Source: Lacticaseibacillus camelliae DSM 22697 = JCM 13995
Lineage (GTDB): Bacteria; Bacillota; Bacilli; Lactobacillales; Lactobacillaceae
Length of the DNA: 44,022 nt
Direction of reading: 5' to 3'
NCBI RefSeq assembly: GCF_001311195.1
Contig: NZ_BBAJ01000014.1
Coordinates: 1 to 44,022 of the forward strand
The notes beneath the pieces were generated by a model. The model saw nothing but the letters and a program-made list of their open reading frames with translations. It was not told where the DNA came from and ran no database searches. Below are positions 31,671 to 43,675 of the stretch, piece after piece. The translations under genes and the position numbers were made by a program. Position 1 is the stretch's first letter; each line of letters starts with the position of its first letter.

Positions 31671-33028
31671 ATGCGTAAGTGGTGGTTATGGTTCGTCATG
31701 TTGGTCGGAATGTTTTGGGGTGGCGGGCAGCGAGTCGAGGCGGCGCTGCCTTATCAGAATCTGTTGTTTGAAAATGTGACGTGGTCGCCTGGGATGCAAA
31801 GTGGGGGTATGTATATGCTTCCCAAAGACCTTTGGACAGTGGTCAATCAAGACGTTAAGCTAAGAACTCCCTGGACATTGGACCACGGACGAAGCTTTTT
31901 GGGAAGTCCGAAGTTAATTATTTCAAGAATAAACACAAGCAGTTCAGGTCAGATTCAACCAGCGCCGGAACTATCTATTTCCTTGTTCGGAGACCTGTTA
32001 ATTAAACCAAGAACGGTTGGTGAACAATTTTATCGGATAAAAACTATCAATCTGGAGAATGAAGAGAGCTTTGAGATGGATTTCACTCTGCATGTCGTTT
32101 CAAGTGTTGGCACAGACCCAAAAGCTTTTCGCGTGAATACTAACGGGTATGAAATATTCGATTTTGTCCCGCTTGAACTATTTTTGGTCGATGTAAATGA
32201 GCATAAATATGTGCTCCCTTTAAGTAAATGGCATACAGCGGCAGACCCCAATATGCTTTCCTTAGTGTTGACCCCCAATTTGCAACCTTTGTCATCTAAT
32301 GAAGAGCTTACTGTGTATCGACCGCCAGCGGTCACAGACCTTCAGAGAATCCAAGCAGGCAGCTACAGGGTTATTCATCATCCAAATCCTATTGCTGTCA
32401 ATCAACGTGGGGAAGCCACCGTTAAGCTGCCTGTTATTGTGCCACCATATGGCGATGGCCAGGTTAGATTTGCATGGGTCAGCGCTAGCGGCAAAAGAAC
32501 TGTATTACCAATTACAGAAGATGGCACGGTCCATTTTAGCGGCTTAACTAGGGCGAGCTTCCCGATGAAATGGCAGATTGAGTATAAAATCTCACCTTTC
32601 AAGAGTGATGACGACAAGGCGTCGCAGGTGTACGATTACGACAATATTTTGGGAACGTTTCTCGATCCACTAACCAGCGACATTCCCGTCGTCCCACTGC
32701 CACCGCTTTTCACTGGTACATATACTTTGGCGCAAATCGCCGCCGGCTCGATCGCCGTTGCGCCTGAGTGGCATCAGTTGGACATCACCGCGAACGGACC
32801 GTGGACACTGCAAATAAGTCTCAAGGCGCCACCAGCGCTGCCGATGCGGCTGCGTTTGGGCGAGCAGGAGACCGGAACCGAAGAGGCGGCGATTGCGCTT
32901 TCTGGAGTTGATAATCAAACCGTGTCCCTAGCCGAAAGTCGGCTGATCATTCCGAAAACGCCGCTGCTTTCACCTGCACTTACACGGCAGAGATAACGTT
33001 TAGTCTGATTCGGGGCCCAACCTCATAA
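31671..33028 (+). CDS. Secreted WxL-domain-like surface protein (frameshifted near C-terminus)
   Basis: Signal peptide MRKWWLWFVMLVGMFWGGGQ with AxA-type cleavage near VEAALP. No LPXTG. The C-terminal 100 residues, VAPEWHQLDITANGPWTLQI and RLRLGEQETGTEEAAIAL, resemble a WxL wall-binding domain. The frame as given ends in PLLSPALTRQR, but the neighbouring frame gives CTYTAEITFSLIRGPTS to 33028, the usual last strand of WxL domains, so a frameshift near 32965 is likely. The coding sequence is visibly more AT-rich (31800-32350) than its neighbours. It interrupts the normally tight dnaN-yaaA-recF cluster, suggesting acquisition. Confidence 0.65.
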
Positions 33029-33033
33029 TAAAG

Positions 33034-33074
33034 TGGCCATTCTCGCCGAAAAACGCGAGAATGGCCATTTTTTT
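33034..33074 (+). terminator. Terminator of the WxL-like gene
   Basis: A perfect 13-bp stem TGGCCATTCTCGC (33034-33046) / GCGAGAATGGCCA (33055-33067), then seven T. Confidence 0.95.
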
Positions 33075-33162
33075 GCGTTTTTGGCCGTTTTTGCCTTCTT
33101 TGTGTACGGTGGACCGTCCCCCACTAAATCAGCCGCAGAGCCGCTTAAAACGCCAAATTGGA

Positions 33163-33191
33163 TTGAAGCTTATGCATTAATACGGTATAAT
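33163..33191 (+). promoter_or_regulatory. Promoter of yaaA-recF-gyrB
   Basis: TTGAAG (33163-33168), 17-bp spacer, perfect TATAAT (33186-33191), 55 bp before yaaA. Confidence 0.88.
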
Positions 33192-33246
33192 ATATAGGTA
33201 GTAAATTCGCACATTGCGATAAATCTAACGTCAAAGGAGTGGCAGC

Positions 33247-33462
33247 ATGTCGACTGTGACGATCACAACCGCCTTCATTACACTGGGGCAGCTTTTGAAA
33301 GATGCCGGTGTCGTGGATAGCGGCGGCGCGGCTAAGTATTTTCTGAAAGAAAATACGGTGCTGGTCAATGACCAGGCCGAGGACCGGCGTGGGCGCAAGC
33401 TTGAGGCTGGCGATACCGTAACTTTACCGGATCACACCAGCTTCACCGTGGCGCGCGCGTGA
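33247..33462 (+). CDS. yaaA: S4-domain RNA-binding protein YaaA (RlbA)
   Basis: ATG 33247 has AAAGGAGTGG upstream. It is 71 residues long: an S4 fold with ITLGQLLKDAGVVDSGGAAK, FLKENTVLVNDQAEDRRGRK and LEAGDTVTLPD. It is the conserved small protein between dnaN and recF, thought to bind rRNA or tRNA. Its stop codon overlaps the recF GTG start (GTGA). Confidence 0.93.
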   Translation: MSTVTITTAFITLGQLLKDAGVVDSGGAAKYFLKENTVLVNDQAEDRRGRKLEAGDTVTLPDHTSFTVARA

Positions 33463-34586
33463 AGCTTGAGCACCTGACCCTGCATAATTACCGTAATTAT
33501 GCGGACGTCGATACTGATTTTTCGCCGCAGATCAACGTGCTGATCGGCGAGAACGCACAAGGCAAAACGAACCTGCTCGAGGCGGTGTACGTGTTGGCGT
33601 TAGCACGCAGCCACCGCACCAACAATGACCGCGAACTGATCCGTTTTGGTGAAGACTTCGCTCGGGTCAATGGGCGCATCGGTCGCAGCAGTGGCCCGAT
33701 GCAATTGGAGCTGGTGATTTCAACGCAGGGGAAGCGTGCCCGTGTCAATCAGATCGAGCAGCCGAAGCTCTCCCAATACCTTGGTCGGTTCAACGTGGTG
33801 TTATTTGCGCCGGAAGACCTCGCGATTGTCAAAGGTAGCCCGGCCAACCGCCGGCGCTTTATCAACATGGAATTCGGACAGATGAGTCCCAAGTACCTGT
33901 ACAACCTGACTCAGTACCGCACCATGCTGAAACAGCGCAACGCGTACCTTAAGCAGCTGAAGTACCACCAGGCTAAAGACCTGGTCTACCTTTCCGTTTT
34001 GTCGGATCAGCTGGCAGCGTACGGCGCCGAAATTGTCTCTGCGAGAGAGACCCTGCTTCACCAGATGGCAGGCTTTGCCGCGGTAATCCACAGCGGCATC
34101 ACCAAAGGCCAGGAGAAGCTGACGTTCGAGTACCGGACGCAAGTGCCGTCAAGTGCCCGTGGCGATGTCAAAACGGCCTACAAGGCGCTTCAGGACCTTT
34201 ATAGCGAACACCAAAGCCGGGAGATCGACCAAGGCACCTCGCTGGTCGGCGCCCACCGCGATGATGTGGCGTTCATTGTGAACGGCAAAGACGTGGCAAA
34301 TTTTGGCAGCCAGGGTCAGCAGCGCACCACTGCGCTGGCTGTGAAGCTCGCCGAAATCGACCTGATGAAGGCCCAAACCGGGGAGTACCCGGTGCTGCTG
34401 CTTGACGATGTGCTGTCCGAACTGGATGACACGCGCCAGACTCATTTACTGAAGGCCATCCAAAACAAGGTGCAGACTTTTCTCACCACCACTAGCCTGG
34501 ATGGCATTGCCCAGGAAATAATTGAGACCCCGGCCGTGTATCACGTGCAAAATGGGGTTCTGACCGCAGACTCTGCGGAAGCGTAA
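33459..34586 (+). CDS. recF: DNA replication and repair protein RecF
   Basis: SMC-like ATPase that loads RecA at gaps with RecO and RecR. GTG 33459 overlaps yaaA. Walker A is LIGENAQGKTNLLEAV, signature FGSQGQQRTTALAVKLAEID, Walker B VLLLDDVLSELDDTRQ. Other family parts: LHNYRNYADVD at the N-terminus and FVVFAPEDL-type NVVLFAPEDLAIVKGSPANR. It is 375 residues long and intact, one of the few long core genes here without a break. Confidence 0.97.
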   Translation: MKLEHLTLHNYRNYADVDTDFSPQINVLIGENAQGKTNLLEAVYVLALARSHRTNNDRELIRFGEDFARVNGRIGRSSGPMQLELVISTQGKRARVNQIEQPKLSQYLGRFNVVLFAPEDLAIVKGSPANRRRFINMEFGQMSPKYLYNLTQYRTMLKQRNAYLKQLKYHQAKDLVYLSVLSDQLAAYGAEIVSARETLLHQMAGFAAVIHSGITKGQEKLTFEYRTQVPSSARGDVKTAYKALQDLYSEHQSREIDQGTSLVGAHRDDVAFIVNGKDVANFGSQGQQRTTALAVKLAEIDLMKAQTGEYPVLLLDDVLSELDDTRQTHLLKAIQNKVQTFLTTTSLDGIAQEIIETPAVYHVQNGVLTADSAEA

Positions 34587-34598
34587 GGAGGAGCATGA

Positions 34599-36570
<1,972 letters not shown>

Positions 36571-36579
36571 TCGGGGGGC

Positions 36580-36734
36580 CTTGTGACCTACGCCGGGAAT
36601 GGCTGGCGACGCGTAGCTAGAAGTAGCGGACACCGCTTCGAGCCTCGCAAGCGAGTCTCTCAGTCGGGTCTTCTGCTAGGCGGTAAACCGCCAAGCAGAA
36701 TTTCGAAACTGACATTCCCGGCTCCGGCCACAAG
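36580..36734. repeat. Long imperfect inverted repeat, family B copy 1
   Basis: CTTGTG-ACC-GCCGGGAATG (36580-36601) pairs with CATTCCCGGC-GG-CACAAG (36713-36734). Inside is TTCTGCT-GGCGGT / ACCGCC-AGCAGAA. It fills most of the 306-bp gap between gyrB and gyrA; the rest (36735-36876) has only the gyrA ribosome site. Confidence 0.8.
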
Positions 36735-36876
36735 ACGGCATCACCGATGGCAGATATGTCCCCTCGAGCGCGTCGCTACATTGCTTGTACGGAGGCCACT
36801 CCCGAGGCATCAGTAAACTTTTTAAGTAAACAGAAGTACCACTAAACAGCACCACTGAGAGGAGCTAAGAATTCAC

Positions 36877-39553
36877 ATGGATGATCGTCAAGAAAGCCGG
36901 ATCACCACCGTTAATCTGGCCAAAACCATGAAGACCTCATTCCTGGAGTACGCGATGAGCGTCATCGTGGCACGGGCCTTGCCCGATGTCAGAGACGGCC
37001 TCAAGCCGGTCCAGCGCCGGATCCTGTACGGCATGAATGAACTCGGGGTCACACCGGATAAGCCATACAAGAAGTCCGCACGTATCGTTGGGGATGTCAT
37101 GGGGAAATATCACCCGCATGGTGACTCATCGATTTACGAAGGCATGGTCCGCATGGCGCAGGACTTTTCCTACCGCTACATGCTGGTCGACGGGCACGGG
37201 AACTTCGGCTCTGTCGACGGCGATGGTGCCGCCGCGATGCGGTACACCGAAGCCCGCATGAGCAAGATCACAATGGAAATGCTCCGCGACATCAACAAGG
37301 ACACCATCGATTATCAGGACAATTACGATGGCACCGAAAAAGAGCCGACCGTGCTGCCGGCGCGCTTCCCGAACCTGCTGGTCAACGGCGCGACCGGGAT
37401 CGCCGTGGGGATGACCACTAACATTCCGCCGCACAACCTGGCGGAGGTCATTTCCGCGCTGCACATCTTGATGGATAATCCGGACGCGACGACAGCGGAC
37501 CTGATGTCTGCGCTGCCTGGGCCCGATTTTCCGACTGGCGGGCTGGTCATCGGCAAGTCTGGCATTCGCCGGGCATACGAAACCGGCAAGGGCACGATCA
37601 TCGTGCGCGCCAAGACCGAGATTCAAACGTCGAAAACCGGCAAGGAACGCATCATCGTCACCGAAATTCCGTACATGGTCAACAAGGCGAAAATGGTTGA
37701 ACGCATCGCCGAGCTGGCCCGGGAAAAGAAGATCGATGGCATCACCGACCTGAACGATGAGTCCGACCGCGACGGGATGCGCATTGTCATTGATGTGCGC
37801 CGCGACATGAGCGCTTCCGTGGTGCTGAACAACTTGTACAAGCTGACACCGATGCAGACCGGTTTTTCCTTCAACATGGTCGCCATTGTCAACGGGGCGC
37901 CGAAGACCCTCAGCCTCAAGGAAATCCTGCAGTACTACCTGAAGCATCAGGAAGAAGTCATTCGCCGGCGGACCGAGTTTGATCTGAAAAAGGCCCAGGC
38001 GCGGGAGCACATCCTGGCCGGGTTGAAAATCGCGCTGGATCACATCGACGAGATCATCAGCATCATCCGCGGCAGTGAAACCGGGGATAAGGCTAAGGTC
38101 ATCCTGATGGATAAGTTCGGCCTGTCTGATAAGCAAAGCCAGGCCATTCTCGACATGCGGCTGGTCCGCCTGACCGGTCTGGAACGCGAGAAGGTCGAAA
38201 ACGAGTACAAAGACGTGCTCGCTGCCATTGCCGATTACAAGGACATTTTGGCCAAGCCTGAACGCATCCACCAAATCATTTACGACGAACTGCTCGACAT
38301 CCAAAAGAAGTTCGGTGACAAGCGCCGCACTGAACTGCTGGTCGGCGAGGACCTGACCATCGAAGACGAAGACCTCATTGAAGAGGAAAACGTTGTGATC
38401 ACCCTCACGCACAACGGCTACATCAAGCGCCTGCCAAGCGATGAGTTCAAGGCGCAAAACCGCGGCGGCCGTGGAGTCCAAGGAACTGGTGTGCACGACG
38501 ATGACTTTGTCGAGCACCTGGTCACGACTTCGACCCATGACATGCTGCTGTTCTTCACCAACACCGGTAAGGTTTACCGGATGAAGGGCTACGAAGTCCC
38601 TGAGTACAGCCGCACGGCCAAGGGCATCCCAATCATCAACCTGCTGGGCATTGACAACAACGAAAAGATTCAGACGGTGCTGAATGTGAAGCGCCACGAC
38701 ACAGACGCGGATGAGGACGCCGAGGCTGCCAGCGATGACTACCTGTTCTTCGTCACCCGCAACGGGGTCGTCAAGCGCACGCCGACGCGGGAGTTCTACA
38801 ACATCCGCAAGAACGGCCTGATTGCCTTGAACATGAAAGACGGCGACGAGCTGAGCAACGTCATTTCGACCACCGGCGAAAACACCATCTTCATTGGCAC
38901 GCACCTGGGCTACTCTGTGACCTTCAAGGAGCAGGACGTCCGCAGCATGGGCCGTTCTGCTACCGGGGTCCGCGGCGTGCGCCTGCGGGACGGGGACTAC
39001 GTGGTTGGTTCCGACATTCTCAAGCCGGATTCGGAAGTCTTCGTGATCTCCGAAAAAGGCTACGGAAAGCGGACCGCCGCCTCTGAGTACCCAATCAAAG
39101 GGCGCGGTGGTAAGGGCATCAAGACTGCCAATATCACCGAAAAGAACGGGCCGCTGGCCGGCGTCACCACCGTTGATGGCACTGAAGACATCATGGTGAT
39201 CACCGATGCTGGGGTCATGATCCGCTTCAACATTGACACGGTTTCGCAAACTGGGCGGTCCACGCTTGGCGTGCGGCTGATCAAGGTCGATGATGGCGCC
39301 AAGGTTGCAACGATGGCAAAGCTGGCCCCAGAGCCAGATGAGCCAGAACCAACCGATAGTGCGGCAAGTGCTGACGGCAGTGCGCAGCGGCCGCCGACCA
39401 GCCTGCAGGCAGCGACGCAGCAAGTGCCGGCTCCTACGCTGGGGATGCAGACTCGCAGGTCAACGAGTTGCTGAAGCGCGCGAGGATGATCAAGATGATC
39501 AATCGGCCAGCGATAGCAACGACAGTGATGACAGTTCAGACGACGATCAATAA
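36877..39553 (+). CDS. gyrA: DNA gyrase subunit A (C-terminal frameshifts)
   Basis: Breakage-reunion subunit. ATG 36877 has GAGGAGC upstream. Catalytic Tyr lies in [13 protein letters not shown]. The quinolone region [20 protein letters not shown] keeps Ser and Glu, so it looks drug-sensitive. The GyrA box is [10 protein letters not shown], within six beta-pinwheel blades. The frame as given ends at 39474. Two breaks, near 39385 and near 39480, restore a tail [10 protein letters not shown] and an acidic end [14 protein letters not shown] to 39553, as in relatives. About 892 residues. Separated from gyrB by an inverted-repeat element. Confidence 0.97.
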
Positions 39554-39568
39554 TTGTTACTTAGATAC

Positions 39569-39605
39569 GGACCGGGCGGGGGATTTTACCTTCCCGGTCC
39601 TTTTT
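39569..39605 (+). terminator. gyrA terminator
   Basis: GGACCGGG (39569-39576) pairs perfectly with CCCGGTCC (39593-39600), then five T. Confidence 0.92.
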
Positions 39606-39625
39606 GAAAGAAGTGGGTAAAGACA

Positions 39626-40330
39626 ATGCACTATTCTTTGAGTCTGCTAGAGATCATTGGGCGGCTGCTGCTGGCGATGTTGATCTCTGGGGTAATCGGC
39701 TACGACCGTGAGCATAAGAACCGGCCAGCGGGCATTAAGACTCATGTGCTGGTGTGCGTGGGCGCATGCATGATTGCGCTGATGCAAAAAGAGATCGGCT
39801 TTAACGCGTTGAACACCGCGTTGGCTGAACCTAAGCTCTCCGGTGTGCTGCGGGCCGATGACGCACGTCTGATCGCCCAGGTCGTTTCCGGCATCGGGTT
39901 CCTGGGTGCCGGCACCATCATCGTGCAGCACCGCACCGTGCGCGGCCTGACGACTGCGGCGAGTCTGTGGGCCGTTGCCGCCATCGGCTTGGCGATCGGG
40001 ATGGGTAACTACGACATCGCGATTCCGGGCTCCATCCTGATTATTTTGGTGCTGGTCTTCGCCAAAAATCTACTGCACGTCAACACGATGAAACGATTGT
40101 TGGTTCAGTACCATCACCGGGTCGAAACCAAGGAATTCATCCAGCAGTACTTTGACGATCACCACATCAAGGTCACCGACGTCAACTTCCGTGTGACCCA
40201 GTCGGACACCGATTCGGTTTACACCAACATCTATGAAATCGAGCTGCCGCGGGGCATGAATTACGCGGACATCATTGAGGACATTTCGATGAACAAGAAC
40301 ATCATGCAGATCCAGACCGTGTCGATCTGA
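39626..40330 (+). CDS. MgtC/SapB-family membrane protein
   Basis: ATG 39626. The N-terminal 150 residues are the MgtC membrane domain with four or five helices: LLLAMLISGVIGYDREHKNR (conserved Arg/Asp/Arg loop), GIKTHVLVCVGACMIALMQK, VVSGIGFLGAGTIIVQHRTV and GLTTAASLWAVAAIGLAIG. A soluble ACT-like tail of about 75 residues follows (VTDVNFRVTQSDTDSVYTNI). It is 234 residues long and intact. Family members modulate F-type ATPase or magnesium homeostasis; the role in lactobacilli is not settled. Confidence 0.9.
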   Translation: MHYSLSLLEIIGRLLLAMLISGVIGYDREHKNRPAGIKTHVLVCVGACMIALMQKEIGFNALNTALAEPKLSGVLRADDARLIAQVVSGIGFLGAGTIIVQHRTVRGLTTAASLWAVAAIGLAIGMGNYDIAIPGSILIILVLVFAKNLLHVNTMKRLLVQYHHRVETKEFIQQYFDDHHIKVTDVNFRVTQSDTDSVYTNIYEIELPRGMNYADIIEDISMNKNIMQIQTVSI

Positions 40331-40381
40331 CCTTTATGTTTGGGGTCCTAATTAGTGTTACATATAGAGAATAGGAGTAGC

Positions 40382-40551
40382 GACCGGAGGCGGAATCAGC
40401 TCAGTGGTGAAATTGGTGTTAGCGGCTTGAGCTTAGAGTAAGCGGCTTTGCCGCATACTCTAAGCCATGCGTAGCTGCCGCTTACACCGAGGCTCGAAGC
40501 GGTGCCCACCATTTCGAGCTCCGCGTCGCCAGCCGAATTCCGCCGGAGGTC
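40382..40551. repeat. Long imperfect inverted repeat, family B copy 2
   Basis: Pairs GGCGGAAT (40389) / ATTCCGCC (40537), GTGTTAGCGGC (40416-40425) / GCCGCTTACAC (40477-40487) and GCTTAGAGTA (40431-40440) / TACTCTAAGC (40456-40465). Its right arm, read in reverse complement, contains GGCTGGCGACGCGGAGCTC, nearly identical to 36600-36619 in copy 1. It occupies the gap between the mgtC-like gene and rpsF. Confidence 0.8.
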
Positions 40552-40587
40552 GCCGCTCCGCCCCCCCTAGGTGCCGCCCGAAATTCC

Positions 40588-40680
40588 TTGAGTAAAACCA
40601 TTCGGTATGATACACTACTAGCTTGTGAGCATGTGCCCTTTTGGCACGCTTACTCCTTGCCCTAGGGAATAGGGCCAATA
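40588..40680 (+). promoter_or_regulatory. rpsF promoter and leader with two hairpins
   Basis: TTGAGT (40588-40593), 17-bp spacer, TACACT (40611-40616). The leader holds a hairpin with GTGCC/GGCAC (about 40625-40653) and GCCCTA/TAGGGC (about 40659-40675). Position and shape fit an S6:S18 autoregulatory leader, but I could not confirm the conserved CCG/ACC contacts. Confidence 0.6.
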
Positions 40681-40704
40681 GTCCATAAGGAGGTGACATG
40701 TCAA

Positions 40705-41001
40705 ATGGCTGAAACTAAGTATGAAGTGACCTACATCATTCGTCCAGATATCGACGAAGAGGCCAAGGCTCAATTAGTTGAACGTTTTGACAATATCTTG
40801 AAGGAAAATGGTGCCAGCATCATTGATTCCAAGGATTGGCAGAAGCGTAAGTTTGCCTATGAAATCAAGAATTTCACAGAAGGCACTTACCACATCGTTA
40901 ACCTGACCGCTAACGATTCCAAGGCGATCGACGAATTCGACCGACTTGCTAAGATCAGTAGCGAAATTCTTCGCCACATGATCGTTGTCCGCAACGACTA
41001 G
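40705..41001 (+). CDS. rpsF: 30S ribosomal protein S6
   Basis: ATG 40705 ([20 protein letters not shown]), with AAGGAGG 11 nt upstream; the in-frame GTG at 40693 lies inside the ribosome site. It contains [17 protein letters not shown] and [10 protein letters not shown]. It is 98 residues long and intact. First gene of rpsF-ssb-rpsR. Confidence 0.97.
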   Translation: MAETKYEVTYIIRPDIDEEAKAQLVERFDNILKENGASIIDSKDWQKRKFAYEIKNFTEGTYHIVNLTANDSKAIDEFDRLAKISSEILRHMIVVRND

Positions 41002-41024
41002 TTATCGTTAAGGGGGAAACTTGA

Positions 41025-41602
41025 ATGATCAATAATGTATCATTGACCGGGCGTTTAACGCGCGATGTGACCTACGTTACACCCAAAGTGGGACCGCGGT
41101 CGGGTCATTCACCCTGGCTGTTGACCGGCAGTTCACCAATGCCCAAGGCCAGCGCGAGACGGACTTCATTAACTGTGTGATCTGGCGCAAGAGTGCTGAG
41201 AACTTCAGCAATTTCACGCGCAAGGGGTCACTGGTCGGCGTCGAGGGGCACATTCAAACGCGCACCTATGACAACGCCCAAGGCCAGCGGGTCTACGTCA
41301 CCGAAGTCGTCGTCGAGAACTTCGCGCTGCTGGAAAGCAAGGCGACCACCCAAGCGCGGCCGTCTGAACCGGCAACCGGCAACAACCAAGCACAGGCTGG
41401 CGGCTTCGGCCAACAGCCTCAGTCAGGATTTGGCGGCGGGCAGCCTCAACAACGGGCCCCGCAAACACCAAACTTTGGCGCCCCTGCATCATCAGCAGCC
41501 AGTGCGAGCCAGCAAAAGCCGGCTCAGTCTGACAACAGTGCCGATCCGTTTGCCAACAATGGCAAGACAATCGACATCTCTGATGATGATCTGCCGTTTT
41601 AA
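41025..41602 (+). CDS. ssb: Single-stranded DNA-binding protein (one frameshift)
   Basis: ATG 41025 has AGGGGGAAAC upstream ([20 protein letters not shown] after correction). A G is lost near 41068 (GTGGACC to GTGACC). OB-fold features: [20 protein letters not shown] and [20 protein letters not shown] Gln/Gly/Pro-rich linker leads to the acidic tip ISDDDLPF that recruits partner proteins. About 192 residues. Co-transcribed with rpsF and rpsR. Confidence 0.96.
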
Positions 41603-41660
41603 TCCAATCAGTCTCACCTAGGTAAGGCTGAATCAATCAATGAGTAAAGGAGTGACATCC

Positions 41661-41897
41661 ATGGCACAACAGCGTCGTGGTGGCCGTCGTCGTCGCAAAG
41701 TCGACTTCATCGCCGCAAACCACATCGATTACATCGATTACAAAGACACCAATTTGTTGGAACGGTTCATCTCTGAACGGGGCAAGATCTTGCCGCGTCG
41801 GGTGACCGGTACCAGCGCCAAAAACCAGCGCAAGCTGACGATCGCAATCAAGCGGTCACGCATCATGGGTCTTCTGCCATTTGTCGTTGAAGACTAG
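41661..41897 (+). CDS. rpsR: 30S ribosomal protein S18
   Basis: ATG 41661 has AAAGGAGTG upstream; an earlier in-frame ATG at 41640 lies upstream of the ribosome site. [40 protein letters not shown] and [14 protein letters not shown] are typical of S18. It is 78 residues long and intact. Confidence 0.97.
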   Translation: MAQQRRGGRRRRKVDFIAANHIDYIDYKDTNLLERFISERGKILPRRVTGTSAKNQRKLTIAIKRSRIMGLLPFVVED

Positions 41898-41907
41898 TAC
41901 CATCCGT

Positions 41908-41938
41908 CCTTTGCAGAGATGCAAAGGGCTTTTTTTTA
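41908..41938 (+). terminator. Terminator of rpsF-ssb-rpsR
   Basis: CCTTTGCA (41908-41915) pairs with TGCAAAGG (41920-41927), then GC and eight T. Confidence 0.9.
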
Positions 41939-42111
41939 TCGATTCCGTCTGGTGACGGCGAGTTTTCTGCATTCGCTTTCTGTTATATTTTAAAATATTT
42001 GTTTGTCAATTCTAAGGCCCGGCCTTGAAAATTTTCGCGTTTAGGCCCACCATAGAGAGTGGAGACAGTGTTGAATGCGTTTATCTCAAATCCCTCAGGA
42101 GGCGATTAAAC

Positions 42112-42647
42112 TTGGCAGAGCCACATTCACGGCAGTCATTGATTTTGGCAACGTTTGAGCGGCACGATAAGCTCGATCAGATTTTAAGCGACATGTCAGA
42201 TGAAGAATTAAACGGGACCTTTCCTTTCAAAGGCCGCGATCGTAACGTTCGCGACGTTTTGGTCCAGCTGGCAGCTTGCAAAAAAAATGTACCTGGATTG
42301 GAGCAAAGCAAACCTGGCTGGGACCGCAAAGCGTTTCATGCCGAAACCCTATAGTTGGAAGAATAGCGGTAAGCTGAGCCGCAAGATCTGGCAGGCCAAC
42401 CAGAAGACCACGCTGACGGAGGCCAAAAAAAGCCTTCGAAAGTTTGTACAGCGATCTGATGGACCAGTTCGAGCAAGCCAATAATGAGGAAATGTTCCTC
42501 AGGGGCTTCTACCCCTGGACCGGCAGCCTGTCGCTTGGCGAGTTTGCGACCATGGTTGCTTCCACACACTACGCTTGGGCAATCAAAGTCCTGACGCAGT
42601 ACCTGAAAACAACGCGGGCGGAAAAGCCGCTTGCTAAGACGAAGTAA
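42112..42647 (+). CDS. ClbS/DfsB-family four-helix protein (two frameshifts)
   Basis: TTG 42112 has AGGAGG about 9 nt upstream (MAEPHSRQSLILATFERHDK after correction). An eight-A run near 42281 and a seven-A run near 42425 break the frame. With one A fewer in each, it reads VRDVLVQLAACKKMYLDWSK, MPKPYSWKNSGKLSRKIWQA and FLRGFYPWTGSLSLGEFATM. The DVLxxL, MPxPxxxW and YPWTG-like patterns fit the ClbS/DfsB (DUF1706) family of DinB-like bundles. About 177 residues. Members include a colibactin-resistance protein; no specific function can be assumed here. Confidence 0.8.
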
Positions 42648-42658
42648 CATCCGCTGAA

Positions 42659-42684
42659 AAGCGACCGCGCTGGCCGCTTTTTTT
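42659..42684 (+). terminator. Terminator of the ClbS-like gene
   Basis: AAGCGACC (42659-42666) pairs with GGCCGCTT (42672-42679), one mismatch, then T-rich to 42684. Confidence 0.75.
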
Positions 42685-42701
42685 ATCTCAAGGAGAAAAA
42701 C

Positions 42702-43437
42702 ATGAAACTGACAATGACAGTGACCATGACTGACACGGAGACACGCGTGACCCTAGGCGATGGGCTGGGCACCATGCTGCTGACGCGCGACCTGGAGCAA
42801 CCGGTGCCTGCAAATGATGTGCGCCTCGCGACGGCCGCTAAGGTGTTGGTCGGCGTTGGCGACGTACCAGCGAAGGCGGACGGTGTGATTATCCTTGGCG
42901 TCCCGGACAGCGTGGACGGGGTCAAGGTCCAGCGCTTTTTTTGAACAGCTGATCGCAGACGGCAGTGCTTCGGCCACCGGGACAGCGGTTCAGCAATTGC
43001 TGGAGGCGCAGATGTGGGTGTTGGTCCGCTTAGGCATTCAGCTGAAGGATGCCGCTCCGACTAAGAAGCGGCCCCCCAAGGCCCGGCATCGCTTCAACAA
43101 GGCGCTGAAGACGCACGCGTTCCACGTGAAACGCGGCGGTAGCGAGGCGACGGTGTACTGGACTGCAGCCAAGGAAATGACTATTGTGCCTGGGGCCAAG
43201 CTGGTCCGTGAGCCGATGCTCAATCGCGACGGTTCGCAGAGCTACGGCACCAAGTACGGAGACAAGTTGCGCGCAGACAACGCGGCTAAGATTTCTGATT
43301 ACACCACGACTGCCGCGGTGACCCTGCGCAGTGTGAACGAAGTCGGTCTGTTTCTGTATTACGGCGACACGAATGGCTGGTTAGAATTGATCGATGACGA
43401 TGGGAAAACGTTGGATGAGCTGACCCGAGTCGACTGA
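42702..43437 (+). CDS. Unknown protein, possibly DUF4357-related (frameshifted)
   Basis: ATG 42702 has AAGGAG upstream. It begins MKLTMTVTMTDTETRVTLGD. A seven-T run near 42937-42943 stops the frame; with six T it continues RFFEQLIADGSASATGTAVQ to 43437, about 244 residues. The middle is basic (KKRPPKARHRFNKALKTHAF). The end, NEVGLFLYYGDTNGWLELID, loosely resembles a DUF4357 domain, but I am not certain. Soluble. Follows the ClbS-like gene after a terminator. Confidence 0.6.
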
Positions 43438-43675
43438 ATTGATGGTTAACCCGCAGATAGTCTCCATATACAGAAAAAAATATTTCTAAATCTAAGTTTT
43501 TTTATTTGCTGAAAATAAGCACGATTTTCACCGCGGCCGCGGCTTTCATTTATTATTTTCTTCTGAAACTGTTATTTTTATTTTCTGCATCTTTTAAGCT
43601 CTTTAATTGAAACCGTTTTTCTTATACCGTGTAGGCTAGTTAAGTGTGTTAAGTGTGAATGGAGCTGAACGGCGA

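Noticed and set aside
37126-39423. A 765-codon open frame on the minus strand
   Set aside because: It lies entirely antisense to gyrA, has no ribosome site and a composition expected of the complement of a GC-rich gene. It is a shadow frame.
42025-42354. A start for the ClbS-like gene upstream of 42112
   Set aside because: The AGGAGG site at 42098-42103 points to TTG 42112; sequence before it shows no family similarity.
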